Made by a program: the position numbers and the translations under genes. From Sulfuriferula multivorans (GTDB taxonomy: Bacteria > Pseudomonadota > Gammaproteobacteria > Burkholderiales > Sulfuriferulaceae), in assembly GCF_003851125.1 (NCBI RefSeq), contig NZ_BGOW01000015.1, positions 149,742-213,741 on the forward strand: a stretch of DNA of 64,000 nt. Direction: 5' to 3'. Under the pieces are notes generated by a model. The model had not been told where the DNA came from. It saw nothing but the letters and a program-made list of their open reading frames with translations, and did not search any database. Shown here piece by piece: positions 27,353 to 37,282 of this stretch (the stretch's first letter is position 1; every line of letters begins with the position of its first letter).

Positions 27353-28048
27353 TTAGCGCTTTACAATACGGTTGGCGATGCCTTTGATCTTATCCTTGAA
27401 ACCGGGCTTGCCCAGGTTTTCGGTCGGAATCGGCTTGGCTGTACGTACCGGCAAATAATGATTCGTCGGGTTATAGCCCAACTCAGGCATCAATTGATAA
27501 CCACCACGCTCACGTACCACGCTACTGACTGCTGAACCCGGATCATCCAGATCACCAAACATGCGCGCATGTGCCGGACAGGTGAGCACGCAGGCGGGCT
27601 GGCGCTCTTCTATCGGGATTTGCAGGTCATAGATACGATCCACGCACAGGGTACATTTTTTCATGGTTCCGGATTCGCGATCCAGTTCACGCGCACCATA
27701 GGGACAGGCCCACGAGCAATAATTGCAGCCCATGCACTTGTTTTGATCAACCAGTACGATACCGTCTTCGGCTCGCTTGTAAGAGGCTCCAGTAGGGCAT
27801 ACGGTGACGCAGTCCGCGTCTTCACAATGCATACACGACATGGGGAAATTGATGGTTTTGTTGTTAGGGTATTCACCCACTTCGTAGCTACGAATCCGAT
27901 TAAACCAGACGCCTGAAGGCTCCGCACCATAGGGTTGGTAGTCTGTCAGAGGCGCCGTGGTGCCGGAAGCGTTCCATTCCTTACAGGCGATGGCGCAAGC
28001 ATGGCAGCCCACGCATACGTCGAGATCGATAACGAGTCCAAGTCTCAT
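27353..28048 (-). CDS. soeB: Sulfite dehydrogenase iron-sulfur subunit SoeB
   Basis: A 231-residue four-cluster ferredoxin of the DmsB type. Cysteine groups: CVGCHACAIAC, then CMHCEDADCVTVC, CMGCNYCSWAC, and CTLCVDR with CVLTC. No Tat signal, so the complex faces the cytoplasm, which fits Soe and distinguishes it from periplasmic relatives. It relays electrons from SoeA to SoeC. Confidence 0.92.
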   Translation of the reverse strand: MRLGLVIDLDVCVGCHACAIACKEWNASGTTAPLTDYQPYGAEPSGVWFNRIRSYEVGEYPNNKTINFPMSCMHCEDADCVTVCPTGASYKRAEDGIVLVDQNKCMGCNYCSWACPYGARELDRESGTMKKCTLCVDRIYDLQIPIEERQPACVLTCPAHARMFGDLDDPGSAVSSVVRERGGYQLMPELGYNPTNHYLPVRTAKPIPTENLGKPGFKDKIKGIANRIVKR

Positions 28049-28118
28049 ATTGATACTTTCAAATTAATCAAGCCGGGCGGCAATGCCACCCGGCGAATCA
28101 GGGGTCGGCTAATGATTA

Positions 28119-30998
28119 TTATTCGCTGGGCTTGTCGTCGCTACGGGTACTATAGCGCAACGTATCCGGACGCTCGCCATCGTCCCACGGCAAAGGTTTG
28201 AGCGCCGGGAATTCCGGCCAGCTGCCTTCTTCACCGGGAGCGGCTTTGGAGATTTTGACGCGCAAATCGAACCAAGCTGCCTGGCCGGTGACCGGATCGG
28301 AGTTGGTAATGCGACGCTCACCTTGTTTGGCCGGCAACAATTCGGAAATCAGGTGGTTCAGCAGAAAACCTTTAGTGGCTTCCGAGGCATTCGGCTTCAG
28401 GCCCCATGCACCGCCCTGCTTGCCGATAGCGTTCCAGGTCCAGACAGTGTTTTCCTGAGTTCCTTCCATGGTACGCATCTGGCAGCGGATTTTGCCGTTA
28501 TGCGACTCGACCCAGATCCAGTCATCGTCCTGCAAGCCCATACGTGCAGCCTGGCCACGATTCATGTACATGTAGTTTTGCGCCAGAATTTGGCGTAACC
28601 ACACGTTCTGCGAATCCCAGGAATGGTACATCAGCATGGGGCGCTGAGTCAGCGCAAAGAACGGGTATTCATTCTCGTCCACACGCGCCTGCTCGAGCGG
28701 CTCATACCATAGCGGTAACGGGTCAAAATACTTGGCCAGGCGTTCGCGGTCTGTCTGATTATTAGGCTGTGGGCCATCGTACAAGCCCTGTCCTGCCAAA
28801 CGGAATTTTTGCAGCGGTTCGGAGTAAACCTGCATGATGATGGGTTCTGACTTACCAATAAAACCCACCTCCGCCGCGACATCCAAATATTCTTTATTGG
28901 CGAAACGGTTGTATTTCTGGCTATCCGGCCAGTGGTGCGCGAAGAACGACTCGTTCTCGATGTATTTTTCCCACTGCTTCGGATTCGGCTCGCCCTTGAG
29001 CGATTTTTCACCGTTCTTTCCACGCCATCCGGCCAGGAAACCCACACCCGGAGAACGCTCATAGTTGACGATGAAATCAGGGTAATCCTTGAACTTGCGC
29101 GTCCCGTCGGCGTTGGTAAATGCCGGGAATTTCAGACGCGAAGCCATTTCCACCAGCACTTCCTGCCACGGGCGCACATCACGGTCAAGTTTGATCAACG
29201 GGTAGCGAATCGCATCGGCGGCCGCATCCGGCTCGGAAATCGGCCGATCCAGCAACGAAATAGTGTCATAACGCTCCAGATACGTGGTATCCGGCAATAC
29301 CAGATCGGCAAAGTTGACCATTTCGGAATGGAATGCATCCACGACCACCAGGAACGGAATCTTGTGCTGGCCCGGCTCTTCCGGGTCTTTCTCGCGCAGC
29401 ATGTCCTGAACATTTTTGGTGTTCATGGTGGAATTCCACGCCATGTTGGACATGAACAGCATCAAGGTATCGATCGCATACGGGTCATGGTTGGTGGCAT
29501 TGGTGATCACCATGTGCATGAGACCGTGCGAAGCGATCGGAATCTCCCAGGAGTACGCCTTGTCAATGCGCAGCGGATTACCGTCTGCGTCGATCACCAG
29601 ATCTTCAGGGCGCATCGGGAAACCGAGCGGCGTACGCGACAGCGGCGTATTGGGCGCATTGATCACGTCAAGATTGTTTTCCGGCAATTGATGCGGCGGT
29701 ACCGGCTTGGGATAAGGCGCTCGTGCACGGAAATTGCCCGGGCCGTCCAGTGCACCCAGCAGCATCTGGATCAAATGCACCGCGCGGCAGGCATGAAAGC
29801 CATTTGAGTGCGCCGCTATACCGCGCATTGCATACATCGCCACCGGGCGGCCAATCACCTTGTCGTGTTTGCGCCCCCAACTGTCGGTCCACTCGATATC
29901 CAGTTCGACGGTTTCCTTGAACGCCACTTGCGCCATTTCCAGCGCCATGCGCTCAATGGTTTCGGCGGGCACACCGCATTCCTCGGCAACGTTGGCCGGC
30001 GCGTAGCGATCGTCCAGATAACGTTCGGCGGTGAGGCTCATCACGGTGCGTACCGGACGGCCATCAGGTGCTACAAAATCGCCGAACAGCGCCGGTGCGA
30101 TGTCCTTGTCCAGGCCGTTGACGAAGGTTTTCTTTTCCAGATCCCACACCAGCGGGTTGCCCGCCTCGTCGCGCAAAAACAGCCCGTTGCCCTGCTGCCC
30201 CGGCGTATCGACGACCAGCCAGGCGCAGTTGGTATAACGAATCAGGAATTCCCAGTCGAACAACTCGCGCGACAGCAGCACATGCACTACCGACAAAGCC
30301 AGCAGGCCGTCCATGCCGGGCTTGATCGGGATCCATTCGTCGGCAATGGCGGAATAGCCTGTGCGTACCGGATTTACTGAAACGAACTTGCCGCCATGGC
30401 GCTTGAGCTTTTCCAGGCCGATCTTGATCGGATTGGAGGAATGGTCTTCGGCCACCCCCCACATGATGAAATACTTGGCGTAATCCCAGTCCGGGGCGCC
30501 GAATTCCCAGAACGAGAAACCAATCGAATACAACCCCGCAGCCGCCATGTTAACCGAGCAAAATCCGCCATGTGCCGCCCAGTTTGGGGTGCCGAACTGC
30601 TGTGCCCACAGACCGGTGAGCGCCTGCATCTGGTCACGCCCTGTAAAAAATGCCAGCTTGGAAGGGTCCGTCGCACGAATGTCACCCAGACGTTCGGTGA
30701 GCATGTCCAGCGCCTCATCCCACTCGATTTCAACGAACTCGCCATCTCCACGCTCGGATCCCGGCTTGCGCAGCAGCGGTTTGCGCAGCTTGGCGGCGGA
30801 GTATTGCTTCATGATTCCCGCCGAACCCTTGGCGCACAGCACACCCTGGTTGGTCGGATGGTTGCGGTTACCCTGAATGAAACGGACTTTGTCCTCTTCC
30901 AGCGTGACTTTGATCCCGCAGCGGCAGGCACACATATAGCAGGTAGTAAACTTGATTTCCTGCTTGTCGTGATTTTCTATTTTGACGATTGCGTTCAT
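28119..30998 (-). CDS. soeA: Sulfite dehydrogenase molybdopterin subunit SoeA
   Basis: A 959-residue complex iron-sulfur molybdoenzyme. The N-terminal cluster motif is C20, C23, C27 and C55. There is no signal peptide, so it acts in the cytoplasm. The bis-MGD binding regions are evident (WGVAEDHSSNPIK; PIKPGMDGLLALS; CxVN-type HGGFCSVNMA). SoeA oxidizes sulfite, the product of sHdr, to sulfate. Relatives include thiosulfate and polysulfide reductases; the lack of export signal plus the sHdr context favour SoeA. Confidence 0.9.
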   Translation of the reverse strand: MNAIVKIENHDKQEIKFTTCYMCACRCGIKVTLEEDKVRFIQGNRNHPTNQGVLCAKGSAGIMKQYSAAKLRKPLLRKPGSERGDGEFVEIEWDEALDMLTERLGDIRATDPSKLAFFTGRDQMQALTGLWAQQFGTPNWAAHGGFCSVNMAAAGLYSIGFSFWEFGAPDWDYAKYFIMWGVAEDHSSNPIKIGLEKLKRHGGKFVSVNPVRTGYSAIADEWIPIKPGMDGLLALSVVHVLLSRELFDWEFLIRYTNCAWLVVDTPGQQGNGLFLRDEAGNPLVWDLEKKTFVNGLDKDIAPALFGDFVAPDGRPVRTVMSLTAERYLDDRYAPANVAEECGVPAETIERMALEMAQVAFKETVELDIEWTDSWGRKHDKVIGRPVAMYAMRGIAAHSNGFHACRAVHLIQMLLGALDGPGNFRARAPYPKPVPPHQLPENNLDVINAPNTPLSRTPLGFPMRPEDLVIDADGNPLRIDKAYSWEIPIASHGLMHMVITNATNHDPYAIDTLMLFMSNMAWNSTMNTKNVQDMLREKDPEEPGQHKIPFLVVVDAFHSEMVNFADLVLPDTTYLERYDTISLLDRPISEPDAAADAIRYPLIKLDRDVRPWQEVLVEMASRLKFPAFTNADGTRKFKDYPDFIVNYERSPGVGFLAGWRGKNGEKSLKGEPNPKQWEKYIENESFFAHHWPDSQKYNRFANKEYLDVAAEVGFIGKSEPIIMQVYSEPLQKFRLAGQGLYDGPQPNNQTDRERLAKYFDPLPLWYEPLEQARVDENEYPFFALTQRPMLMYHSWDSQNVWLRQILAQNYMYMNRGQAARMGLQDDDWIWVESHNGKIRCQMRTMEGTQENTVWTWNAIGKQGGAWGLKPNASEATKGFLLNHLISELLPAKQGERRITNSDPVTGQAAWFDLRVKISKAAPGEEGSWPEFPALKPLPWDDGERPDTLRYSTRSDDKPSE

Positions 30999-31090
30999 TA
31001 ATTTATTGATTATTCATGATTAATTAAATAGTAGCGTATTATATTTCTCTAATATTGTCGCTTATATTCCACTCGCTAGGCAAACTGCTC

Positions 31091-31110
31091 ATTTTATAGC
31101 CCTATAAAAT
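31091..31110. other. AT-rich palindrome upstream of soeA
   Basis: A perfect inverted repeat ATTTTATA-GCCC-TATAAAAT in the 275-base gap between soeA and the divergent small gene at 31274. It is followed on the plus strand by ATATTTTT, so it could be a weak terminator or an operator. The rest of the gap is AT-rich and must hold promoters for both sides; no gene seen. Confidence 0.4.
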
Positions 31111-31273
31111 ATTTTTGGTAAGCTTTATTTGTCCTAAATGACCGTAGCAACGCATTGTGAGGCCAGAAATTACATGTTAGAGTATTAGCAATATTCTATA
31201 TTCTTCTGTGCTAGGTCGCATTAGCACTTGGATTCCAACCGAGCACTCGCTCAGCAATTACAGGAGTTTCGCA

Positions 31274-31579
31274 GTGGACAAGAGCAGTTTCAAGGAAAAT
31301 ACGCGTTATACCATCACGTTGCGCGCAGCTGACGGCAAAATGCGTCCTGCCAATATCTACGTGTACAAAATGTTCGACACCACGATGATCGCACGCATGA
31401 CAGACAGCGGCGGCCTGCTGCACAAAATTGCTTACACCGATGTACTCAAGATTGTCAAAGAAAAATCCGTGGACAAGGAAAACCAGTTTTTCATTCCTGC
31501 CGCCGTGCTGGACGAAAAGGCGTGGAAAGACCGCACCGTAATGGAACGTTACTCCTCTTCCCCCCATATGGGAAAGTAA
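31274..31579 (+). CDS. Small conserved-looking hypothetical protein
   Basis: A 101-residue soluble protein, beta-rich in the first half (NTRYTITLRAADGKMRPANIYVY as strands) and charged in the second. A GTG at 31274 is chosen because CAGGAG lies seven bases before it; the frame opens at 31208 without such a site. No domain recognised. It is divergent from soeABC and has its own terminator, so it is monocistronic. Confidence 0.7.
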   Translation: MDKSSFKENTRYTITLRAADGKMRPANIYVYKMFDTTMIARMTDSGGLLHKIAYTDVLKIVKEKSVDKENQFFIPAAVLDEKAWKDRTVMERYSSSPHMGK

Positions 31580-31600
31580 GTCAGCTTGAGCGTTTACAAA

Positions 31601-31626
31601 AACGGAGCCTGGCGCTCCGTTTTTTA
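31601..31626 (+). terminator. Intrinsic terminator
   Basis: Stem AACGGAGC / GCTCCGTT with a short loop, followed by TTTTTT, about 20 bases beyond the stop of the gene at 31274. Confidence 0.92.
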
Positions 31627-31682
31627 TTGCACCTGACAGCCCGCAATACGTCAATGGCGGATTGACGCAAGTCCTGATAATT

Positions 31683-33086
31683 TCATCCTCCAGCGCAACT
31701 CACTCCATAGCAACACGCCTGCAACTGCTGTACCAGTTGTCGCAACGTCGTATTTTCCCCATGGTGCAGTGCCATGGCCGCCAGCCACTGGTTTAATGTG
31801 GCAGCGCGCAAGCCGCCGTCGCCCGGATCAAAATCACGCAACGCCTGACTCAACTCGCTGCAATCAGTGGCGGCCTCAATCCGCCGCAACGACGCGCGGC
31901 GCACCTGCCAGCGCTGGTATTGCCGCCAGCAAACATATGCCAGCCAGGTCACTGCAACCAGCAGCCCGGCAATTACCGCAAGCCGGGCGAGCTTGTGCCA
32001 GAGCGGATTCACTGCTGTTATGACAGGGGGCTGGATAACAACGGATTCAATACGACCACCAAGCGGATCGAAATAGGGCAACACTAGCGTCGGCAGCCGC
32101 ATATTGCCTGCGCGTAGCGGCTGAAACGGCAGCGTCAGCCGCCAGGTTTGGGCCAGGGTGTTGGCGTCGCCAATCTGCTCTATTTGCGCGGGATAAAAGC
32201 GCAATGCGTCATTGTCCGTGAGCACTGGCAACAGTTTGGCCAGACCTTCTGCACTCAGCCCTGTGCCGCGCACGGTCAGTATCCAGTTCACCGGGCGATT
32301 GAGCACCAACGTACCCGTGGGAGGCCGGGATCTCACCTCGATTTTGCCGATCGGCACAAACACCGGCAGGTAGGCAGGTGCCGGCCGGGTGTCGAATTGC
32401 AGCGACGGCAGCGCATAGCGCAGTCGATTGCCAAATTTGAGCGCTTCCAGCATGGGCAAATTCACCACGCTGGAGCCAGCGCGCAACGGCATGATGGCCC
32501 AGGCCCGGCGATGCACGGTCACTGGCACGCCATTAAGCATTTCCTCGTGCTGTGACGACGCCAGTTCGCGAACATGTACGGCAGCCGGCGGTGGTAACCA
32601 AAGCGGCGACCATTGCAGGCTGCCATCGTCGTAAATGTCCAGGACCAGCCTTGCGGTCTGACGCGTGACCAGTCGCTCGGGATGCAGGGTGAGTTTGAAC
32701 CACACGTGCGGCACATCAGCACTGGAGGAGCGTACCTCCAGCACCAGCGGCCGGCTGCTGGCGCCGGCAAAACGCAGCGCAGGAAACAGTATGCGTCCGC
32801 TATGCAGCGGGTACAGCACCAGCGTCATGGTTTGGCTGGTGACCTGCCGACCATGGATGGTCTGGGTCTGGGTATCGCTGGAACGGCGGTAAATATCAAA
32901 GTCCGCCTGCAGCGCGTTTAATTTCAATTCATCCAGTGACGCCCTGGCAAGTTCGGTACTCAAGGTGACGGTAACCGGTTCGCCCAGCGTAATTTCGGAT
33001 TTGTCCATGTGCGCCACTAATGCCGCGCTGGCCCATGCCGGCAGGACCAGCAACATGAAGCATCCCCAGCGCAACCACTTCACCAT
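31683..33086 (-). CDS. batD: BatD-type protein
   Basis: A 467-residue protein with a signal peptide (about residues 1-21), a long periplasmic beta-rich region and one transmembrane helix near residue 380 (LARLAVIAGLLVAVTWLAY), then a cytoplasmic helical tail. It starts the mature part with HMDKSEITLGEPVTVTLS, the BatD oxygen-tolerance domain. It is last in the moxR-bat operon and overlaps the preceding gene by seven bases. The molecular function of Bat proteins is poorly known. Confidence 0.85.
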   Translation of the reverse strand: MVKWLRWGCFMLLVLPAWASAALVAHMDKSEITLGEPVTVTLSTELARASLDELKLNALQADFDIYRRSSDTQTQTIHGRQVTSQTMTLVLYPLHSGRILFPALRFAGASSRPLVLEVRSSSADVPHVWFKLTLHPERLVTRQTARLVLDIYDDGSLQWSPLWLPPPAAVHVRELASSQHEEMLNGVPVTVHRRAWAIMPLRAGSSVVNLPMLEALKFGNRLRYALPSLQFDTRPAPAYLPVFVPIGKIEVRSRPPTGTLVLNRPVNWILTVRGTGLSAEGLAKLLPVLTDNDALRFYPAQIEQIGDANTLAQTWRLTLPFQPLRAGNMRLPTLVLPYFDPLGGRIESVVIQPPVITAVNPLWHKLARLAVIAGLLVAVTWLAYVCWRQYQRWQVRRASLRRIEAATDCSELSQALRDFDPGDGGLRAATLNQWLAAMALHHGENTTLRQLVQQLQACCYGVSCAGG

Positions 33087-34885
33087 GGCAGCAAGACTCC
33101 GTAATCCTGGTCATCGTGGCGCGCATCCAGTTGCAGCAACTGCTTCTGGATGGCTGCGTTTTTGTCTGTGGTCAGTTCAAGTTTTTTCATTGCCACGCGT
33201 GCAGCTTGACCAGACTCAGGCACAGAAGATGACGTAGCAATACGACTATTCAAGGCAGCTCGATATGCTTCCGACTGCTGGTCGGATGAATCAAATTCAG
33301 GTGGGATTTTTTTATCCGACTCCACGATAGTGACCGGCCGATCGCCGATTGCCTGATTCAGATCACCGCCGACCCGGCTGCCACGCCGCCCGAGTATGCC
33401 CGCGCTATTTGTAGCGCGTTTGCTGACCGCCGACAGCCGCCCGGCAGCGAGCGCCAGATTGGCACGGGCATTGGCGTCGCGCGGGCGCGAACTCAACACC
33501 CCCTGATACGCGTCTGCCGCTGCACGAAAATTACCTGCCGCGAAATAACTGTTGCCCAGGTTATATAGCGCATCGGCGCGCATCGGCGCGTTTTGCGCTG
33601 CCAGCATCGCGCTGGTGAATTGACCGATTGCCGCGACATAATCGCGCCGTCGATACGCCGCGGCACCGGCGCCCATGCGAGCCGGGTAACCCTGCATACG
33701 CCCATACAGCGCCTGCGCCTCGACATAATTGCCGCTACGGTAAGCAGCATAGGCCGCCTGCGCGGTGTCGGCGTCGGCGGCGCGCGCATTCGGTATCATC
33801 CCGCCCCACGCCACCATGCCTACCAATAACCAGCCCGCAACTTCAGGCCGGATGGCGCGCCACCGCAGCGGAAAATGCAGATATAGCAACAGCAACCATG
33901 CCGGCAACAGACACCATGCATACAACTCACGCCAGGTTTGCGCCGGATCTACCGGGTGCGGATTGCCGGGCAAACCCAAAATGCCGCGATCGTACAAGGC
34001 CTCCCAGTCGGCATCGCCATCCTGCACGGTTTGGTAAGCGCCGCCACCCAGGCGCGCCAGCGTGGCGAAGCCGTTCTCATCCAGGCGGCTGGTCACCGCG
34101 CTGCCGTCCTGCTCGACCACGCCGCCATCGGGCAGCGGGATGGTTGCGCCAGCAGGTGTTCCCACTCCCAGTACATACAGCGGCAGGTCAACCCGTTGCA
34201 AACTGCGTGCGGCCTCCAGTGCTGCGGCGCCCGCCGTACCGGAGAGCGCGCCGGCATCACCATCGGTAAGTAGTAGCACTGCACCGCGCTTGCCCGAGCT
34301 TTGCGCCAGCAGTGTTTGCTGCGCCAGCTTGAGCGCAGCGGCGATATTGCTGCCCGGCGTATCCAGCAGGCTGGGTTGTGCCAGCGGCAAATCGGCGCGC
34401 ACAGCATCCATGTCACGGGTGAGTGGCAGCAACAGCCCGGCGCTGCCGGAAAACACGATCAGCCCGAGCCGTTCGCCATGCAGACGCGGCAACAAATCAA
34501 GCAACTTCAATCGGGCGCGCTGCAGACGTTGCGGCGACACATCCTGCGCCAACATGGAAGGCGACACATCCAGCACCACCATCACATTCAGTTCATGGTG
34601 CAACGCTGCGATCCTGTGTTCCGGTGTGGTCAGCAGCGGCAGGCGCGGCCCGGCGGCGGCACAGGCCAGCAACAGCCACGCCAATATATTGGCGACGCGG
34701 CGTCCATTGGACGCCGCGCCGAATGCACCGCGCACTGCCCATGGCAGCAGGTGCGGATCGGCATAATGCAGCACACGTCCGCGGCGCCAGTACAGCAGCG
34801 TTGCCATCAACAGCGGCTGCAAGGCCAGCACCAGCCACCATGGGTTGCGCCAGTCCAGTTGCGTCAGTTCGCCCAGACCGGTCAT
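33080..34885 (-). CDS. batB: BatB-BatC fusion: von Willebrand A domain plus TPR
   Basis: A 601-residue protein. Two N-terminal helices precede a VWA domain with the metal-binding DVSPS motif (residues 106-110) and TDGD later; a third helix near residue 330 is followed by tetratricopeptide repeats (YLAYRSGNYVEAQALYGRM-type segments from about residue 375) and a charged tail. BatB and BatC are often separate genes; here they are joined. The ATG at 34885 overlaps the batA stop; the upstream extension of the frame lies inside batA and is not coding. Confidence 0.85.
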   Translation of the reverse strand: MTGLGELTQLDWRNPWWLVLALQPLLMATLLYWRRGRVLHYADPHLLPWAVRGAFGAASNGRRVANILAWLLLACAAAGPRLPLLTTPEHRIAALHHELNVMVVLDVSPSMLAQDVSPQRLQRARLKLLDLLPRLHGERLGLIVFSGSAGLLLPLTRDMDAVRADLPLAQPSLLDTPGSNIAAALKLAQQTLLAQSSGKRGAVLLLTDGDAGALSGTAGAAALEAARSLQRVDLPLYVLGVGTPAGATIPLPDGGVVEQDGSAVTSRLDENGFATLARLGGGAYQTVQDGDADWEALYDRGILGLPGNPHPVDPAQTWRELYAWCLLPAWLLLLYLHFPLRWRAIRPEVAGWLLVGMVAWGGMIPNARAADADTAQAAYAAYRSGNYVEAQALYGRMQGYPARMGAGAAAYRRRDYVAAIGQFTSAMLAAQNAPMRADALYNLGNSYFAAGNFRAAADAYQGVLSSRPRDANARANLALAAGRLSAVSKRATNSAGILGRRGSRVGGDLNQAIGDRPVTIVESDKKIPPEFDSSDQQSEAYRAALNSRIATSSSVPESGQAARVAMKKLELTTDKNAAIQKQLLQLDARHDDQDYGVLLPW

Positions 34886-35859
34886 GCCGTCACCCGCCGT
34901 ATCGCACTCAGTCGCGCCAGACTCAACAGCCCCACCGCCAGCAACAGCGGCAGCAAATACCATTCCTGCACCACCCGGCGGGTGGCGGGGCGCACGACAG
35001 TTTTTTCACGCTGGCCGATGTCATGGATGACACTTTGCAAAGCACCACGATCGCCCGCCTGATAATAACGCCCACCGGTTGCGGCAGCGATTTGCGCAAG
35101 CCCTGGTTCGCTAACGGTTTTGGCGGGTGCCTTGGGACGCCCGGCGGCAAACAGGTCGCCGCCAATCTGCACGGTGTAAATCGGCACCCCCATGTGGCGC
35201 GCCAGCGCGACTGCCTCGCCGGGGGTGATATCGCCTGCGGTACTGTCACCATCGGTAAACAGGATCAGCGCCGGGCGCAGGCGCGGCTGCGCCTGCAATT
35301 GCTTGAGCGCCAGCCCGATGGCATCACCGATGGCCGTATCGTCACCGGCAATGCCGACTCGCAGACGCGCCAGCATGGCGCTCACCAGATCCCGGTCAAA
35401 CGTCGGTGGCACCAGCGTGCCGGCCACGCTGCCAAATGCAATCAGTCCGAAGCGATCGCCCCGGCGTCCTGCCACAAAACGCGTAACGATGTCTTTGAGT
35501 ACAGCCAGACGTTCCACCGGCTGGCCGTCCAGTTCAAAATCGGTGATGCTCATGGTCCGGGAAGTATCCACCAGCAGCACGATTTCGCGCCCTTGCGGAG
35601 TTTCTGGCAGCCAGGCGCCGATCCATTGCGGCTGCGCCAAGGCCAGCACCAGACAGAGCTGGGCAAGCAAATCCAGCCAGCGCACAAACCGTCCGCCGGG
35701 CTGCGCGACCTGGCTGCGCGCCAGCAACTCCAGCTGGGGATGAATCAACGCCACACTGGCCGGTTCCTGGCTGACACGTTCACGCCGCCAACGCAGCACG
35801 GCAAGTACGAGCAGGGGCAATGACAAAACCAGCCAGATTGGTTGCGCCAGATTCAGCAT
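34882..35859 (-). CDS. batA: BatA: von Willebrand A domain membrane protein
   Basis: A 325-residue protein with two helices at the N-terminus (LAQPIWLVLSLPLLVLAVL and a second near residue 65), a VWA domain whose MIDAS motif reads DTSRT (98-102) and one C-terminal helix. The start at 35859 (MLNLAQPIW) is where homology begins; the frame is open far upstream through the DUF4381 gene, an artefact of high GC. It overlaps both neighbours, so the operon is translationally coupled. Confidence 0.88.
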   Translation of the reverse strand: MLNLAQPIWLVLSLPLLVLAVLRWRRERVSQEPASVALIHPQLELLARSQVAQPGGRFVRWLDLLAQLCLVLALAQPQWIGAWLPETPQGREIVLLVDTSRTMSITDFELDGQPVERLAVLKDIVTRFVAGRRGDRFGLIAFGSVAGTLVPPTFDRDLVSAMLARLRVGIAGDDTAIGDAIGLALKQLQAQPRLRPALILFTDGDSTAGDITPGEAVALARHMGVPIYTVQIGGDLFAAGRPKAPAKTVSEPGLAQIAAATGGRYYQAGDRGALQSVIHDIGQREKTVVRPATRRVVQEWYLLPLLLAVGLLSLARLSAIRRVTA

Positions 35860-36290
35860 CGGCCTGCCCGCTTCAGCCAGATGTCGACCTGGTTGCATAG
35901 GCGCATCCATTCGCCCTCTTCCAGGCCGGCTCCGGCCTGATAACGCAACGTATCCAGACGGGCTATGGCTTCTGCCCAGCCGGGGTGTTCGGCTACCGGC
36001 AAGGCAGGCGGCGGCAAGTCGGCGTTTAGCTGCTGCAGTTGCAATCCCAGCCGCAGCTCGGATGCCAGGCGATAGGCCGCCGTGTGCTGGCTTACATGGC
36101 CTGCGGCGCAAGCCTGCCGGAGTTGCTGCAGACGTTTGCGGCAGGCACGGACACCGCGCCAGCGCCAGCGCATCCATAATCCCAGCGCCACCAGCGCCAA
36201 AACCAGCCACCACGCGCTGTAGCTGGTAGCAACGAGCATCGGCCTGACCGGCTCGATGATGTCGATCAAACCGCTGGTTGGGTCATTCAT
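35853..36290 (-). CDS. DUF4381 family protein
   Basis: A 145-residue protein with one transmembrane helix near the N-terminus (AWWLVLALVALGLWMRW) followed by a cytoplasmic helical region. This size and layout, between DUF58 and batA genes, are those of DUF4381 proteins. The ATG at 36290 overlaps the DUF58 stop by four bases. Function unknown; presumed membrane partner of the MoxR/VWA system. Confidence 0.8.
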   Translation of the reverse strand: MNDPTSGLIDIIEPVRPMLVATSYSAWWLVLALVALGLWMRWRWRGVRACRKRLQQLRQACAAGHVSQHTAAYRLASELRLGLQLQQLNADLPPPALPVAEHPGWAEAIARLDTLRYQAGAGLEEGEWMRLCNQVDIWLKRAGRC

Positions 36291-37276
36291 GGCAGACGCA
36301 TTTCTTGCAGCAGCGCATGCGGGTCGGCGTCGGCCAGCAAACAATGAAGGCGCACACCGATGCGTCGAAACAGCGCCTGCTGTGCGGCCTGACTGCTGCT
36401 GGCCTGCGCCCGATACGCCGCACGCACCTCGCGCCTGCCGGTGTCTACCCAGCAGCGCGTCGTGGAAGCCACATCCTGGAATGCGATCAGGCCGACATTG
36501 GGCAACGCCTGCTCAGTCACATCCAGCACCTGAACTGCCTGCACTTGGTGGCGGCTGGCCAGACGCAGCAGCGCAGGCATGTCCGCCTCGCACAGTGCAT
36601 GAAAATCGCTGATCAACACCACGTTGGAACCGCGCGGCAATTGCGCATCCAGCCGGTCGAGCAAGGCATGCAGGAGCGGCATTGCCGCAGCAAACGCATC
36701 CGTCAACGGGGGGCATGGTGCAATCGCCGCCTGCGCCAGTTGCATTGCTCCCGCTGTACCATTGCGACAGGGCAGCGTCATCGCGTCGGGTTGCCAGAGC
36801 GTGCCGCCGATACAGGTATTGGCCCGCGCAGCGCCGAATCCGAGCGTGGCGGCAATGCGCGCGGCTTGCGCTACTTTCAGTCTGGTGCGGGTGCCGAAAC
36901 GCATGCTCGGGCCGCGGTCGATCACCACATGCAAGGCAGGCTGGTGCTCTTCCCTGTAAATCTTGATGTGCGGCCGGGCGGTGCGCGCCGTGGTGCGCCA
37001 ATCCATGCCGCGCACGTCGTCCCCAGGCTGATAGGGCCGCGCCTCCTCGAAATCCAGACCGCTGCCCAGATACACCGAGCGAAAATCCCCGGCGTGGCGA
37101 TGCTGTGACTCCCTGAAATAGGGCGCTGCCTGTTGTGCCTGGATACGGTGCATCAGTTGGGCGAGTTCTTCTGCATCCAGCAACGGCGCGTGCGTATCCA
37201 CCGCAGCGGGCCGGCCAACGCTCAGGGCAACCAGGCGCTGCCCGAGTGAGGCCAGCTTAGCCAATGATGCTTTCAC
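36287..37276 (-). CDS. DUF58 domain protein
   Basis: A 329-residue protein with the DUF58 signature YQPGDDVRGMDWRTTART at residues 82-99, then a VWA-like fold (VVIDRGPSM, VVLISDFHAL). DUF58 proteins are regularly encoded next to MoxR ATPases, which may act on them as chaperones. No membrane segment is evident. It follows moxR by seven bases. Confidence 0.9.
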   Translation of the reverse strand: MKASLAKLASLGQRLVALSVGRPAAVDTHAPLLDAEELAQLMHRIQAQQAAPYFRESQHRHAGDFRSVYLGSGLDFEEARPYQPGDDVRGMDWRTTARTARPHIKIYREEHQPALHVVIDRGPSMRFGTRTRLKVAQAARIAATLGFGAARANTCIGGTLWQPDAMTLPCRNGTAGAMQLAQAAIAPCPPLTDAFAAAMPLLHALLDRLDAQLPRGSNVVLISDFHALCEADMPALLRLASRHQVQAVQVLDVTEQALPNVGLIAFQDVASTTRCWVDTGRREVRAAYRAQASSSQAAQQALFRRIGVRLHCLLADADPHALLQEMRLP

Positions 37277-37282
37277 AGCGGG

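Noticed and set aside
26386..30998. Thiosulfate or polysulfide reductase (PhsABC/PsrABC)
   Set aside because: The large subunit has no export signal, and the sHdr neighbours produce sulfite; cytoplasmic SoeABC fits better.
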